In this document: piece by piece, positions 17,848 to 25,477 of the stretch
How positions within the stretch are numbered: position 1 is the stretch's first letter
How the letters are laid out: each line of letters begins with the position of its first letter
DNA from: Arachnia propionica
GTDB lineage: Bacteria > Actinomycetota > Actinomycetes > Propionibacteriales > Propionibacteriaceae
Direction of reading: 5' to 3'
DNA length: 64,000 nucleotides
Assembly: GCF_003932785.1 (NCBI RefSeq)
Contig: NZ_RQYT01000008.1
Span: 30,811 to 94,810 of the forward strand
Program-made: the position numbers and the translations under genes
The notes under the pieces: model-generated
Seen by the model: the letters and a program-made list of their open reading frames with translations, nothing else
What the model was told of the DNA's origin: nothing
Database searches by the model: none

Positions 17848-18033
17848 TCAGCGCCACCTCCCCCACGCCCACCCCGCCAAGGCCACCACCCCCGTGATGG
17901 CCAGCCCGGTGAGGAGCCAGGGCCAGATGCTGCAGATGAGCTCCACCGCGATCTTCAAAGCGAGGGCGGCCAGCAGGATGGTGAAACACCAGCCAAGCAA
18001 CTTGTCCAGCAGCGAGGACGGGGTCTCAGCCAT
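17848..18033 (-). CDS. small two-helix membrane protein
   Basis: A 61-residue protein beginning MAETPSSLLDKLLGWCF with two hydrophobic segments (about 12-30 and 35-55) and a short basic end (WGRWR). The start at 18033 has GGGAGGG 4 nt upstream. It overlaps the preceding gene by 8 bp, so it is translationally coupled. It is probably part of the membrane side of the transfer machinery. No family is recognised. Confidence 0.65.
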   Translation of the reverse strand: MAETPSSLLDKLLGWCFTILLAALALKIAVELICSIWPWLLTGLAITGVVALAGWAWGRWR

Positions 18034-18307
18034 GACGCCCTCCCCAGTCCTGGCGGGGACGGCGCTCTTGGTCCATGTGTTGCATGGCGGTGCGCAGCAT
18101 GTCTGCCTGGACACGGTAGGCCTGAGCCTGCAGCTGCCGGGCCAGGAGCTGGGCGTCGTGGTGGATGCGGAGTTGTTCACGCTGCTGGTAGCGCTGGAGG
18201 GCGCGGGTATGGTCCCGGTAGACCTCGACCAGCCCCCACCCCAGCAGAGCGATTCCTGCCAGGAAACACAGCGTCAAGACCGCAGCGATGATGCTGAGCA
18301 TGGTCAC
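18026..18307 (-). CDS. single-pass membrane protein with coiled coil
   Basis: 93 residues: a hydrophobic N-terminal helix (about 3-27), then a long Gln/Arg/His-rich cytoplasmic coiled coil (RDHTRALQRYQQREQLRIHH). The start is GTG at 18307 with GAGG 5 nt upstream, or ATG at 18301. It resembles membrane anchors encoded beside TraD-like ATPases on actinobacterial elements. Function is not established. Confidence 0.65.
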   Translation of the reverse strand: MTMLSIIAAVLTLCFLAGIALLGWGLVEVYRDHTRALQRYQQREQLRIHHDAQLLARQLQAQAYRVQADMLRTAMQHMDQERRPRQDWGGRHG

Positions 18308-18342
18308 TGGAACCTCGCGATGGCCTGAGCCGCACCCGTGGC

Positions 18343-18615
18343 CTAGGCACCCAGCAGCGCCTCCAGGTAGGGCGCACTCTCCGGCGCGACCTGGGACAGA
18401 CTCTGCCCGGTCATGACCAGGGTGCCGACGTTGTGCATGGCCGCGTTGGTGAGGCCAGCTCGGGCACTGTCCCGAGCGGCAGCAACCTCACTGCGGCCCT
18501 GCAGCCAGTCCAGCTCACGCTGAACCGGCCGAGCGACGGCCCGGGGCAAGGACGAACCGGACTCACCGAACACCGACAGGCCAGTGTGGGAGGAGGAGGT
18601 GGGGAGGAGGGACAT
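18343..18615 (-). CDS. uncharacterised 90-residue protein, first gene of the transfer operon
   Basis: Not recognised. The ATG at 18615 is preceded by AGGAG at 8 nt. The product is soluble and helical, with Ala/Ser-rich sequence (RPVQRELDWLQGRSEVAAAR) and a hydrophobic-amphipathic C-terminus. It lies 35 bp upstream of the coiled-coil membrane protein. A larger open frame in the same phase extends upstream to 18876 and is not supported, since it runs through the divergent promoter region. Confidence 0.55.
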   Translation of the reverse strand: MSLLPTSSSHTGLSVFGESGSSLPRAVARPVQRELDWLQGRSEVAAARDSARAGLTNAAMHNVGTLVMTGQSLSQVAPESAPYLEALLGA

Positions 18616-18758
18616 GAGAGGGGCTCCTAACGCTTCGAGTGGTGGACGGAAGCCGCTGGTCGGGCTTCGTGACACCAGTCCAGCGGAGGAGCGCATGGCT
18701 GGTCGTGACAGAAAAGTGACAGTTCCTGGCCAAGGGGGGTGGTGGCAGACTGCGAGGC

Positions 18759-19592
18759 ATGGAGGAGCCGGGATTCGTGGCGAGCGAGCCGTATGTGCCG
18801 ACAGTCGACCCCGCGCGGGTAGATGAGGCCCATACGGCACTGGTGGGGCTGCGTGGGTTACACGGACAGCTGACAATGGCGAAGTTCAGCGGCTACCCGG
18901 TGCTGGTGCAGTTGTGCGGTGAGGGTGACTTGGTGGAGGCGTTCATGGCGTTCCAGCGAGAACTGCGACGCTACGAACGCGGCACGAGGTTCGAGGCAGC
19001 AGCAGCGCTGAGTATCTCGAGTGATGCGGAGACGGTCCTGGACCGGCTCACGATGACGGCGGAACACTTCGACTACCAGGACCAACGCACCATCCGCCGC
19101 TGGTCGGATCGGGGGTTACGAAGCATCGCGGAAGACTTGGTAGCCATGGCCACCGTACGGGGTCGACTGGGACGAGAACTGCTCACCTTGACCCTCACCG
19201 GGACACCCGACCACGGGCACTGCCTACTGATGGACCAGATGGACTTCGCAAACCTTGACTCTGCCCCGCCCAGCGTGACCGTGTGGCTGTGGCGAGATGA
19301 AGAGCAAGCTGACGAAGCCAGCATGGAGCTGACCAGCAGTCATACTCGGCAGGCGGAGGATGGCAGCTACCGCAACACACGCTGGCGGGTGGCCCTGCCC
19401 GACCTGAGGAATCTGGTAGTAGACAAGGAGCGTCGCCGCCTCACGGACAAGGTCGTGACGGTGGCTGTGCAGGGGCGCAGTGCACCGGCGCGTACGGTGA
19501 CGTGGCGCAACGAGGCGTCCCTGCCCGAAGGTGTCGTCGCGGAAGTGATGGTCCACAGGACGATGGTGATGGTGGAAGTGCAAGTCCTTTAG
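18759..19592 (+). CDS. uncharacterised 277-residue protein divergent from the transfer operon
   Basis: Not recognised. A soluble acidic protein with helical N-terminal half (FMAFQRELRRYERGTRFEAA) and a beta-rich C-terminal half (PPSVTVWLWRDEE, VVTVAVQGRS). There is no signal peptide, membrane helix or catalytic motif. Its divergent position opposite the transfer operon suggests a regulatory or accessory role, but no DNA-binding motif is visible. The 275 bp after it hold only a short CATCTT/AAGATG hairpin near 19627-19642 and the inverted repeat at 19814. Confidence 0.6.
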   Translation: MEEPGFVASEPYVPTVDPARVDEAHTALVGLRGLHGQLTMAKFSGYPVLVQLCGEGDLVEAFMAFQRELRRYERGTRFEAAAALSISSDAETVLDRLTMTAEHFDYQDQRTIRRWSDRGLRSIAEDLVAMATVRGRLGRELLTLTLTGTPDHGHCLLMDQMDFANLDSAPPSVTVWLWRDEEQADEASMELTSSHTRQAEDGSYRNTRWRVALPDLRNLVVDKERRRLTDKVVTVAVQGRSAPARTVTWRNEASLPEGVVAEVMVHRTMVMVEVQVL

Positions 19593-19813
19593 CATGGCGA
19601 CGGAGCATGCGTCAAGAGCTGAATGGCATCTTTTGCAAGATGTGCAAGCCGGTTTGATCAGCGACCCGGCCGCCGCGTCGAAACTACACCAAGAAGCAGA
19701 TCATGCTACACTTCTTCCCCAGCGAACTGCGTCGAACAAAGTAGCAACCTATACCTAACCATGAAGACGGGAGAGGCAAATGGGCACATTTTGTAAAAGT
19801 TCTTTGAAGGCAA

Positions 19814-19834
19814 GATGATACCTCTCATATCATC
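19814..19834. promoter_or_regulatory. inverted repeat upstream of the toroid/deaminase/kinase operon
   Basis: GATGATA (19814-19820) and TATCATC (19828-19834) are perfect inverted arms with a 7-bp spacer, 34 bp before the first ATG. This is a plausible operator; no matching regulator is identified. Confidence 0.4.
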
Positions 19835-19867
19835 CCGAATGGCCAACAGGGAGAGCAGTGGCTTGCG

Positions 19868-21136
19868 ATGACTATTGCGATAGGTTTGAGCCCTCTTCAT
19901 GGGAGCCAGAAGAGTCCTGTAATCTCAAGAGTAGTGGAGTGGCTTCTGAGGCAGCAAAATGAAGATGGAGGTATACCCGCTGGAAAGCCGGGTGATAGAA
20001 GCGGCTGCTGGACTACCGCGGCGACTATTGCTGCTGCCTTAGGCAATGGGTACGACTATGAGAAAGTTCGAAATCTAGTCGATTTTCTCCTAAACAAACA
20101 GTATCACGATAGGGTTAAGTGTGGCTCTTGGCCACTAATCTTGGCGTACCCCGCCTCCGTGCTGGCCACAGCTGACGCCGTGCGTTCTCTGATTATGGTA
20201 AAGAATCGAGTTATTCCGCAAGATGTGCGCCGGAGAGTACGGGGGGCGATTAATGACGGGATAAAATGGCTTTTGGAGGTGTATCGTCCCTCGGAGGGGG
20301 CATGGCCATATTCCCAAGATGGGCGAGATCAACCTGACTCATTATTTGCCACGTGTTCGGCGTTGCTGGCAGTCAATCAGACAGGCAATTTGAGCCCGAA
20401 AATGCAAGATGAAGTAAGGGATTACATACTGGAGTGCCAAGATCCTGCCACAGGGGGATGGCGCTCCAATAAGTCTCTCAAGGGTCCCGTTAATGCATCT
20501 GACACAGCACGAGCCCTTGTGACGCTGATAGATGCAGATCTTCTCCCTCCCGGCCACAGCGCCATAAAAAGAGGATTTAGGTATCTGCGACGACAAGCAC
20601 GCCGCACGATACGAACGCAAAAGGTATCCATAACTTCCCGGAGAGACGCTGCCGAGACTGTAGTCAACAATAACACGGCTTGCGATATGTTGATTGCTTT
20701 GACCATAAGCCATAGGTTTGCCGATTACGGCCATTCCAAGTGCGTTCAATTCCTCATGTCTACTATTGATGACGTTCGAGGTTACTGGGAACTCCAAGAC
20801 GAAGAACATTCTGAAATGATAACCACATGGCCGACCGCTGATTGGTTGATTACTCAGTCAACCGTGCTTAGTGAACGGAAAGCTAGTTACCGAACCATAC
20901 AGATTCTGGCGGCTTTGAGAGTCAAAGCCGCGAAAATTGGTTTATTGACGACTGGGGCCGCCGCAAGTAGCCTAGTTATCCTTGCCCCAAACGTAGCGGC
21001 ACAAGTACTTACGCCGCTAGAGACACCTCTTGCGCGCTCTGTTGCTTCTACGGTATTATTCGGGATAGCGGCTTCCGCCTGCTGGGATTTCATTAAAAGT
21101 ATTGTTCAGCGCTTTCGAAATAAAGGAGGAGAATAA
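19868..21136 (+). CDS. alpha/alpha-toroid (squalene-cyclase/prenyltransferase-repeat) protein with C-terminal membrane anchor
   Basis: A 422-residue protein. The first about 345 residues form QW-like repeats of the terpene-cyclase alpha/alpha-barrel: QQNEDGGIPAGKP, KCGSWPLIL, SEGAWPYSQDGRDQPDS, DPATGGWRSN and GYWELQDEE. Each is followed by a helix such as ASDTARALVTLIDA. The DxDD acid motif of class II cyclases is absent, so it may bind rather than cyclise a ligand. Two hydrophobic helices (about 356-380 and 388-408) and a basic end anchor it. It is first gene of a three-gene overlapping operon; its stop TAA shares a base with the next ATG. No strong Shine-Dalgarno precedes its own start. Low G+C compared with the transfer genes indicates cargo. 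Confidence 0.75.
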   Translation: MTIAIGLSPLHGSQKSPVISRVVEWLLRQQNEDGGIPAGKPGDRSGCWTTAATIAAALGNGYDYEKVRNLVDFLLNKQYHDRVKCGSWPLILAYPASVLATADAVRSLIMVKNRVIPQDVRRRVRGAINDGIKWLLEVYRPSEGAWPYSQDGRDQPDSLFATCSALLAVNQTGNLSPKMQDEVRDYILECQDPATGGWRSNKSLKGPVNASDTARALVTLIDADLLPPGHSAIKRGFRYLRRQARRTIRTQKVSITSRRDAAETVVNNNTACDMLIALTISHRFADYGHSKCVQFLMSTIDDVRGYWELQDEEHSEMITTWPTADWLITQSTVLSERKASYRTIQILAALRVKAAKIGLLTTGAAASSLVILAPNVAAQVLTPLETPLARSVASTVLFGIAASACWDFIKSIVQRFRNKGGE

Positions 21137-21633
21137 TGGATGAATATGATGCTAGGCTAATGGAGCGCGCGTTAGGTGCGGCTCGCAGCGCGATGCAGAA
21201 TGGTGAAAACCCCATTGGCTGTATACTTGCCGTTGACGGGCAAGTGGTCGCTATTGGAGAAACCCGTGTTGCTCGCGGGGGCCCCGCGTGCCATGGAGAG
21301 AACTCGATGATCGAATGTCTTGGACATCGAATCTGGAGTCTGGCTTCTAACGCTGTGCTCTATTCGACTCTTGAGCCGTGCTTGATGTGCATCGGAGCCT
21401 GTGTCAATGCTGGAATCACGCAGATTTACTACGGCATGGGTGCGGTCGATGGTGGGGTTTATGCACTCAACGCCATCAACGCAGGTCTGACCAACAAGCT
21501 CATCGCGCATGGACCAACGGCGCACTTCCAAGTTGTAAAGCTCTTTCAGGAGTATCTGACGATCTCTCGCAACGAAGGAGGAATTCAGTATGCCCGGTCC
21601 TTGCTCGCTTTTCACGGCACCAAAGAAGATTGA
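21136..21633 (+). CDS. cytidine/cytosine-deaminase-fold enzyme
   Basis: A 165-residue zinc-dependent deaminase of the CDA/TadA fold. The zinc ligands are His53 with catalytic Glu55 in CHGENSMIE, and Cys82 and Cys85 in PCLMC. The HGE triplet replaces the HAE usual in TadA; yeast-type cytosine deaminases also have HGE, which suggests a free base or nucleoside substrate rather than tRNA. A normal TadA is encoded at 52763, so this is not the housekeeping enzyme. AAAGGAGGAG precedes the ATG, which overlaps the stop of the toroid gene, and its own 3' end overlaps the next gene by 44 bp. The substrate is unproven. Confidence 0.82.
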   Translation: MDEYDARLMERALGAARSAMQNGENPIGCILAVDGQVVAIGETRVARGGPACHGENSMIECLGHRIWSLASNAVLYSTLEPCLMCIGACVNAGITQIYYGMGAVDGGVYALNAINAGLTNKLIAHGPTAHFQVVKLFQEYLTISRNEGGIQYARSLLAFHGTKED

Positions 21634-23164
21634 CTCCGAGCTTTCTGAGGCAGCTCTTCTTATCGCAGCACATGACGAGGGGTATAGACCCCCCTTACTT
21701 GGCGACTTTTCTGAACATATCTCTGATAGGGTGAACCTTCTTCGGCTAGCCCTTTCAGGAGACGGCGCTTTAGCCGGACTTGCAGCCAAAGGCATCAAAA
21801 TATGCGCCTCGCAACTCAAGACTCTTCTCACTTTTCGTTGTGAACTTCTCCTGCCGCCTTTTGACACTGAGCTCGTCAATTCAGTGTGCACAGAGACAGA
21901 TTTAGTTCAGAGCTGGAGAGAGCGATTACGTGCGTGGAACGGTCCTTGGAGACCGTATACAGATGACGGCACGCATGTCACGAATGTCGATGCTCCAGAG
22001 AAAGTATGGATTGTCGGTGCTTCAGGTGCAGGAAAAAGTATGTTGGGCTGCTCTTTAGCCTCTGCTGGCGTCCCGGTTTTCGACTTTGATCAGATGCTTA
22101 GTTCTTCTGAAGTAATTTCGCACGGAGTTTCTTTGGATGGCATTTCAGCGATGGTGCGCAGGGCCGAAGCGGTTTTCAGAGAAGGGATTAGTTCCGGAAC
22201 TCAAGTAGCTGATTTAGGCGCCTTGTTCCTTCTTTCTCCTACGGTCAGGAGAACTTTGCGTCGGGTACGTGGACATGTGATTGCTCTAGACGGTAGCACT
22301 GAGTTGCTAGCTGCTCGTGCATTCCAGCCCAGTCATGAAATTGGTTTGAATTATACTTTTGACCCCGAACTCCATACTGACACTTTCTGGCTTCGGAGAG
22401 CTATGGCCTTAAGCGTTGCTACTGAGCTGCTGGACGCGTCTCTATCGATATCTTCATTGCATGACTCCGTCGCCCCAGCCATGGAATTAATGTCAAACAA
22501 TGCTGGCCACTTGAAAGATAATTTTCCCGAATTTGAAAAACAGTCCTATTTTCCGGGAATTAGCGGGCTGCTCGACGGGTACCTCACCTGCTACACGCCA
22601 TCCCCCTTGTCCCTTTTGGATATTGGCGCGGGATCAGGAAGGAACCTGCATTACATAATGATTAGGTTCCCTCGTTGCCAGGCAGTCGCTGTTGAGCCGT
22701 CAGATTCTGGACTGCAACAGCTGGTGCACAATGCTCGGCTGTTTGGGTATTCTTGGCGATTACTGGCTATCGCGGATGTGGCTGAGAAAGCGTTTAGCTC
22801 ACTCAGAGAGTGTACCTTCGATACGATCCTTGCCATGACCACGCTTTCACACATCGACCGCAGGGCCTTTCCGGGAATCTCCTCCTTCTTGTCCGGTGCC
22901 TTGAGTCGAGGAGGATACTTGTTGACTTCTGTCTTTTTGGAGGGTGATCCAGGGAACTCAGAGCGGGAGTCCTTGGAAACTGGTCATGCAAGCCCAACGT
23001 CAAGGCACGTTAGGTCGTACTTTAGGGCAGGAGAGCTGGTCGAAATATTACATCGGCTTGAGGTCAAATCATATTCGGAATTCTCATTCTTGGACACGAG
23101 TCACGGCAGACCCCACCGCCATGCTGTCGGCGAGGCGATATTTCGCCAGCACGGGGGCTGTTGA
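21590..23164 (+). CDS. P-loop kinase-like / SAM methyltransferase fusion protein
   Basis: A 524-residue multidomain protein. Residues 1-130 are helical and unrecognised. Residues 136-285 form a small P-loop NTPase with Walker A GASGAGKS (143-150), then VFDFDQM (163-169), a shikimate- or nucleotide-kinase-like layout. Residues 335-520 are a class I methyltransferase with SAM motif LLDIGAGSGRN (342-352), VEPSDSG (368-374) and FDTILAMTTLSHIDRR. GGAGG lies 8 nt before the ATG, inside the deaminase gene. Strict overlap of all three genes implies a joint pathway, perhaps deamination, phosphorylation and methylation of one small molecule. That pathway is my inference, and no such system is known to me. 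Confidence 0.75.
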   Translation: MPGPCSLFTAPKKIDSELSEAALLIAAHDEGYRPPLLGDFSEHISDRVNLLRLALSGDGALAGLAAKGIKICASQLKTLLTFRCELLLPPFDTELVNSVCTETDLVQSWRERLRAWNGPWRPYTDDGTHVTNVDAPEKVWIVGASGAGKSMLGCSLASAGVPVFDFDQMLSSSEVISHGVSLDGISAMVRRAEAVFREGISSGTQVADLGALFLLSPTVRRTLRRVRGHVIALDGSTELLAARAFQPSHEIGLNYTFDPELHTDTFWLRRAMALSVATELLDASLSISSLHDSVAPAMELMSNNAGHLKDNFPEFEKQSYFPGISGLLDGYLTCYTPSPLSLLDIGAGSGRNLHYIMIRFPRCQAVAVEPSDSGLQQLVHNARLFGYSWRLLAIADVAEKAFSSLRECTFDTILAMTTLSHIDRRAFPGISSFLSGALSRGGYLLTSVFLEGDPGNSERESLETGHASPTSRHVRSYFRAGELVEILHRLEVKSYSEFSFLDTSHGRPHRHAVGEAIFRQHGGC

Positions 23165-23421
23165 GAGAGATCAATTTCCAAGGCCCTAACCGTGACTATG
23201 TTTTGGTCTCCCCCTCCAATAGCTCATGATTTTTTCGAAATGATCGCAATCGTTGTCAGAGGTTTTGTCAGACAGCGGTGCAGGTTCATTTGCGGATGGA
23301 TATGTCAAGTTGGGTATTGGTAGATCTGGGTTTTATGGGGCACTTTCATTCGGGGTGGCGATCAGAATGCGGCTAAACGGGAGTTTCGGTATTTTTAAAT
23401 GCGCTTTAGGGGTTCAAGATC

Positions 23422-23451
23422 TTGGTGGGTGCACGCGTGTTGTAGTATAAT
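23422..23451 (+). promoter_or_regulatory. strong promoter for the 404-residue membrane protein
   Basis: TTGGTG (23422-23427), 18-bp spacer, TATAAT (23446-23451); the ATG follows at 23463, leaving a leader of only a few bases. The rest of 23165-23462 shows no gene. Confidence 0.65.
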
Positions 23452-23462
23452 TAAACGTAGTC

Positions 23463-24677
23463 ATGCCTCGCCATAAACCCCAACCCCTCCCTCATCGCCT
23501 CCGCAAAACCAAAGCGGCCCTCCTGGCGGTGGCTCTGACCTTGGCGGGCATCTTGGTCATCATGCTGGGTGGCTGGTTGGGCAGCGTTGAACTGGGGTCG
23601 TGGGCTTGGGTACGGGCTATTCCGTTCGGGGAGATTGGTGGTGCGCTCTTCGGAGCCGGGGTGCTGGGCACGCTGTTCGAGTACTCCTTCCGCAAGGATC
23701 AGGAAGAGGCGACGCTGGAGCATTTTCGACAGATCATCCGCGAGCAAGCGCCCGCCATGCGTGAGGCGGTCATCGAGGGCTTCCGCTTCGATACCGATGA
23801 CCTGAGGCGTATCTCGACGCCGCAGCTGCTGGACGAGCTGGCGGTGAACAGTCTGGGAATGCGGTTCGGTGATGCAGCCTTCGGTCGTGAGGTGTATGCG
23901 GACATCAAGCACCAAGCCATCTCCGCCGAGGAGCGCTGGTTGGATGCACGAGTCGACGCGACCCTAGGTATACCTAGGGTTAGGGGTGTAACCCCTAACC
24001 CTTTCTTTGACTTACTGGTTCGCTGGGAGTACACGGTGGTGCCGAAGCACCGCTTCCGCAAGTTCGCCGTGGTCTCCGACCGCCAGCGCTACGACCAGCT
24101 GACTGCCGAGCGGGGTGAGACGAGTGTGTGGTTCAAGCCTGCGGGCACAGGACTGGATGTAACGGACCCTGAGAACTTCGCGCTCATCGAGTTCATGGTG
24201 GATGGAGAACCAGTGGAGATTACTCGGACGGCGGATGAGTTTGGCCAGATGTATACCGTCGATGTGGGTCAGGCAGCTGTGGAGGCTGAGCAAGCGGTGG
24301 TCATGTCCTTTACCTACCGGTCGCGGTTGCGGCGCGATGGTCATGTGGTCCACTTCGACATCGACCGTCCGACGAAGGGGTTTGAGCTGGAGCTGCACTA
24401 CCAGGATGCTGGAGTCTCCAAGATGAAGCTGGTGGACTTCATCTCGAGCACTCGACGGGCTCGCGTGAGTGAAGCTCCCGATGTGGCTGGTGTCAAGAAG
24501 TACACCATGAGCTATGACGGCTGGGTGCTGCCGCGAGCCGGGGTAGCGTTCGTATGGATTCTGGAGGATGAGGAGCTGGGCGGGTCAGGCCAGACGCGTG
24601 AGGTGAGGAGTCTCTCTCCGCGAAATGCGGGAGACGGGCGAGCACACGGAAGCGCCCGCTCAGCCAAGGTGGCGTAG
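23463..24677 (+). CDS. two-helix membrane protein with large cytoplasmic domain, unknown function
   Basis: 404 residues: a basic N-terminus (MPRHKPQPLPHRLRKTK), membrane helices at about 18-40 and 55-72 around a short loop, then a soluble helical and beta-rich domain (about 75-380). I do not recognise the family. The G+C content is higher than that of the toroid operon, so it probably arrived separately. The coding sequence contains a 41-bp block of overlapping palindromes at 23961-24001, translated as TLGIPRVRGVTPNP without breaking the frame. It is likely translated without a Shine-Dalgarno. The next gene is an XRE regulator 149 bp downstream. Confidence 0.7.
   Translation: MPRHKPQPLPHRLRKTKAALLAVALTLAGILVIMLGGWLGSVELGSWAWVRAIPFGEIGGALFGAGVLGTLFEYSFRKDQEEATLEHFRQIIREQAPAMREAVIEGFRFDTDDLRRISTPQLLDELAVNSLGMRFGDAAFGREVYADIKHQAISAEERWLDARVDATLGIPRVRGVTPNPFFDLLVRWEYTVVPKHRFRKFAVVSDRQRYDQLTAERGETSVWFKPAGTGLDVTDPENFALIEFMVDGEPVEITRTADEFGQMYTVDVGQAAVEAEQAVVMSFTYRSRLRRDGHVVHFDIDRPTKGFELELHYQDAGVSKMKLVDFISSTRRARVSEAPDVAGVKKYTMSYDGWVLPRAGVAFVWILEDEELGGSGQTREVRSLSPRNAGDGRAHGSARSAKVA
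23961..24001. repeat. two overlapping perfect palindromes inside a coding sequence
   Basis: ACCCTAGGTATACCTAGGGT (23961-23980) is a perfect 20-bp palindrome. GGGTTAGGGGT (23977-23987) and ACCCCTAACCC (23991-24001) form an 11-bp inverted repeat around GTA, sharing GGGT with the first palindrome. Confidence 0.85.
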
Positions 24678-24826
24678 CGGGCGCTGTTCACCGACGCCAG
24701 GGATGGGGTCGGTGCCGTTTGATGCTCACTCGCCGCCCATCATGACCTCCTTCCGTCAACGGTGCTAACAGGATACATCGTCATGGGACTTATCGTCTCT
24801 GGATTTAAGGTCTTCGGCGAACTGGG

Positions 24827-25117
24827 ATGGTTATCGTGCCAAGTCCCGTTCCGAAACCGCCCTTGTCGCCCGCGACCCGGGCGTTCGGAGAGCGCGTTCG
24901 GCAGACGAGGCAGGAACGTGGCCTCAGCCAGGAAGCCCTGGCGGAGCGCTGCGAGCTGCACTGGACCTACATCGGCCAGGTCGAGCGCGGACAGCGCAAC
25001 CTGTCGCTGCACAACATCATCAAGATCGCTGATGGCCTGGAAGTTGATGCCGGGGCGCTGGTGCGTGGGTTGGGTGTCACGGGGCTACCCCGAGATCCTG
25101 ATGCGGGTTTGCTTTAA
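24827..25117 (+). CDS. XRE-family helix-turn-helix regulator, small
   Basis: 96 residues. The helix-turn-helix core is ERVRQTRQERGLSQEALAER followed by ELHWTYIGQVERGQRNLSLH, the form seen in restriction-modification controller proteins and small repressors. There is no C-terminal domain. No methyltransferase or endonuclease is adjacent, so its target is unknown; the 404-residue membrane protein upstream or the small gene at 25157 are candidates. The start has no strong ribosome site. Confidence 0.83.
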   Translation: MVIVPSPVPKPPLSPATRAFGERVRQTRQERGLSQEALAERCELHWTYIGQVERGQRNLSLHNIIKIADGLEVDAGALVRGLGVTGLPRDPDAGLL

Positions 25118-25156
25118 TCCGTTGAGGAGGAGAAGGATTACCGGTAGAATGATTTC

Positions 25157-25477
25157 ATGTCAGTTGTTGCTACGCTACGGTTTCAAATCCACGACACTGC
25201 TGATAACTTGGTAGTAACGCTCATGCGTGAAATGAGGTTCGGCATAAACCCGACTGTTGGACATAGCTTCTTCCCCGGCTCCTTTGGTTTGGCTGCATCG
25301 AAGCGTTTCGGCCTCTACTTTGCAATCGATAGCATCGAACATGGCGCAGTCCCGGCTGATACTGAGCGCCAGCCTGAAGTTCATGTAGTCGTGCGAACCA
25401 AATATAGGTACACGATTACGGACGAGGATATGGCGGAACTCGCATCTGACGGGTGGCATGTTATGGATTGTCGTTAG
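25157..25477 (+). CDS. uncharacterised 106-residue protein
   Basis: Not recognised. It begins MSVVATLRFQIHDTADNLVV, with GAGGAGAAGGA in the stretch before the ATG. The product is a mixed alpha/beta soluble protein without obvious motifs. Its last 17 bp overlap the end of the convergent 606-residue membrane-protein gene. It follows the XRE gene by 39 bp on the same strand, so the two may be co-transcribed. Confidence 0.5.
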   Translation: MSVVATLRFQIHDTADNLVVTLMREMRFGINPTVGHSFFPGSFGLAASKRFGLYFAIDSIEHGAVPADTERQPEVHVVVRTKYRYTITDEDMAELASDGWHVMDCR

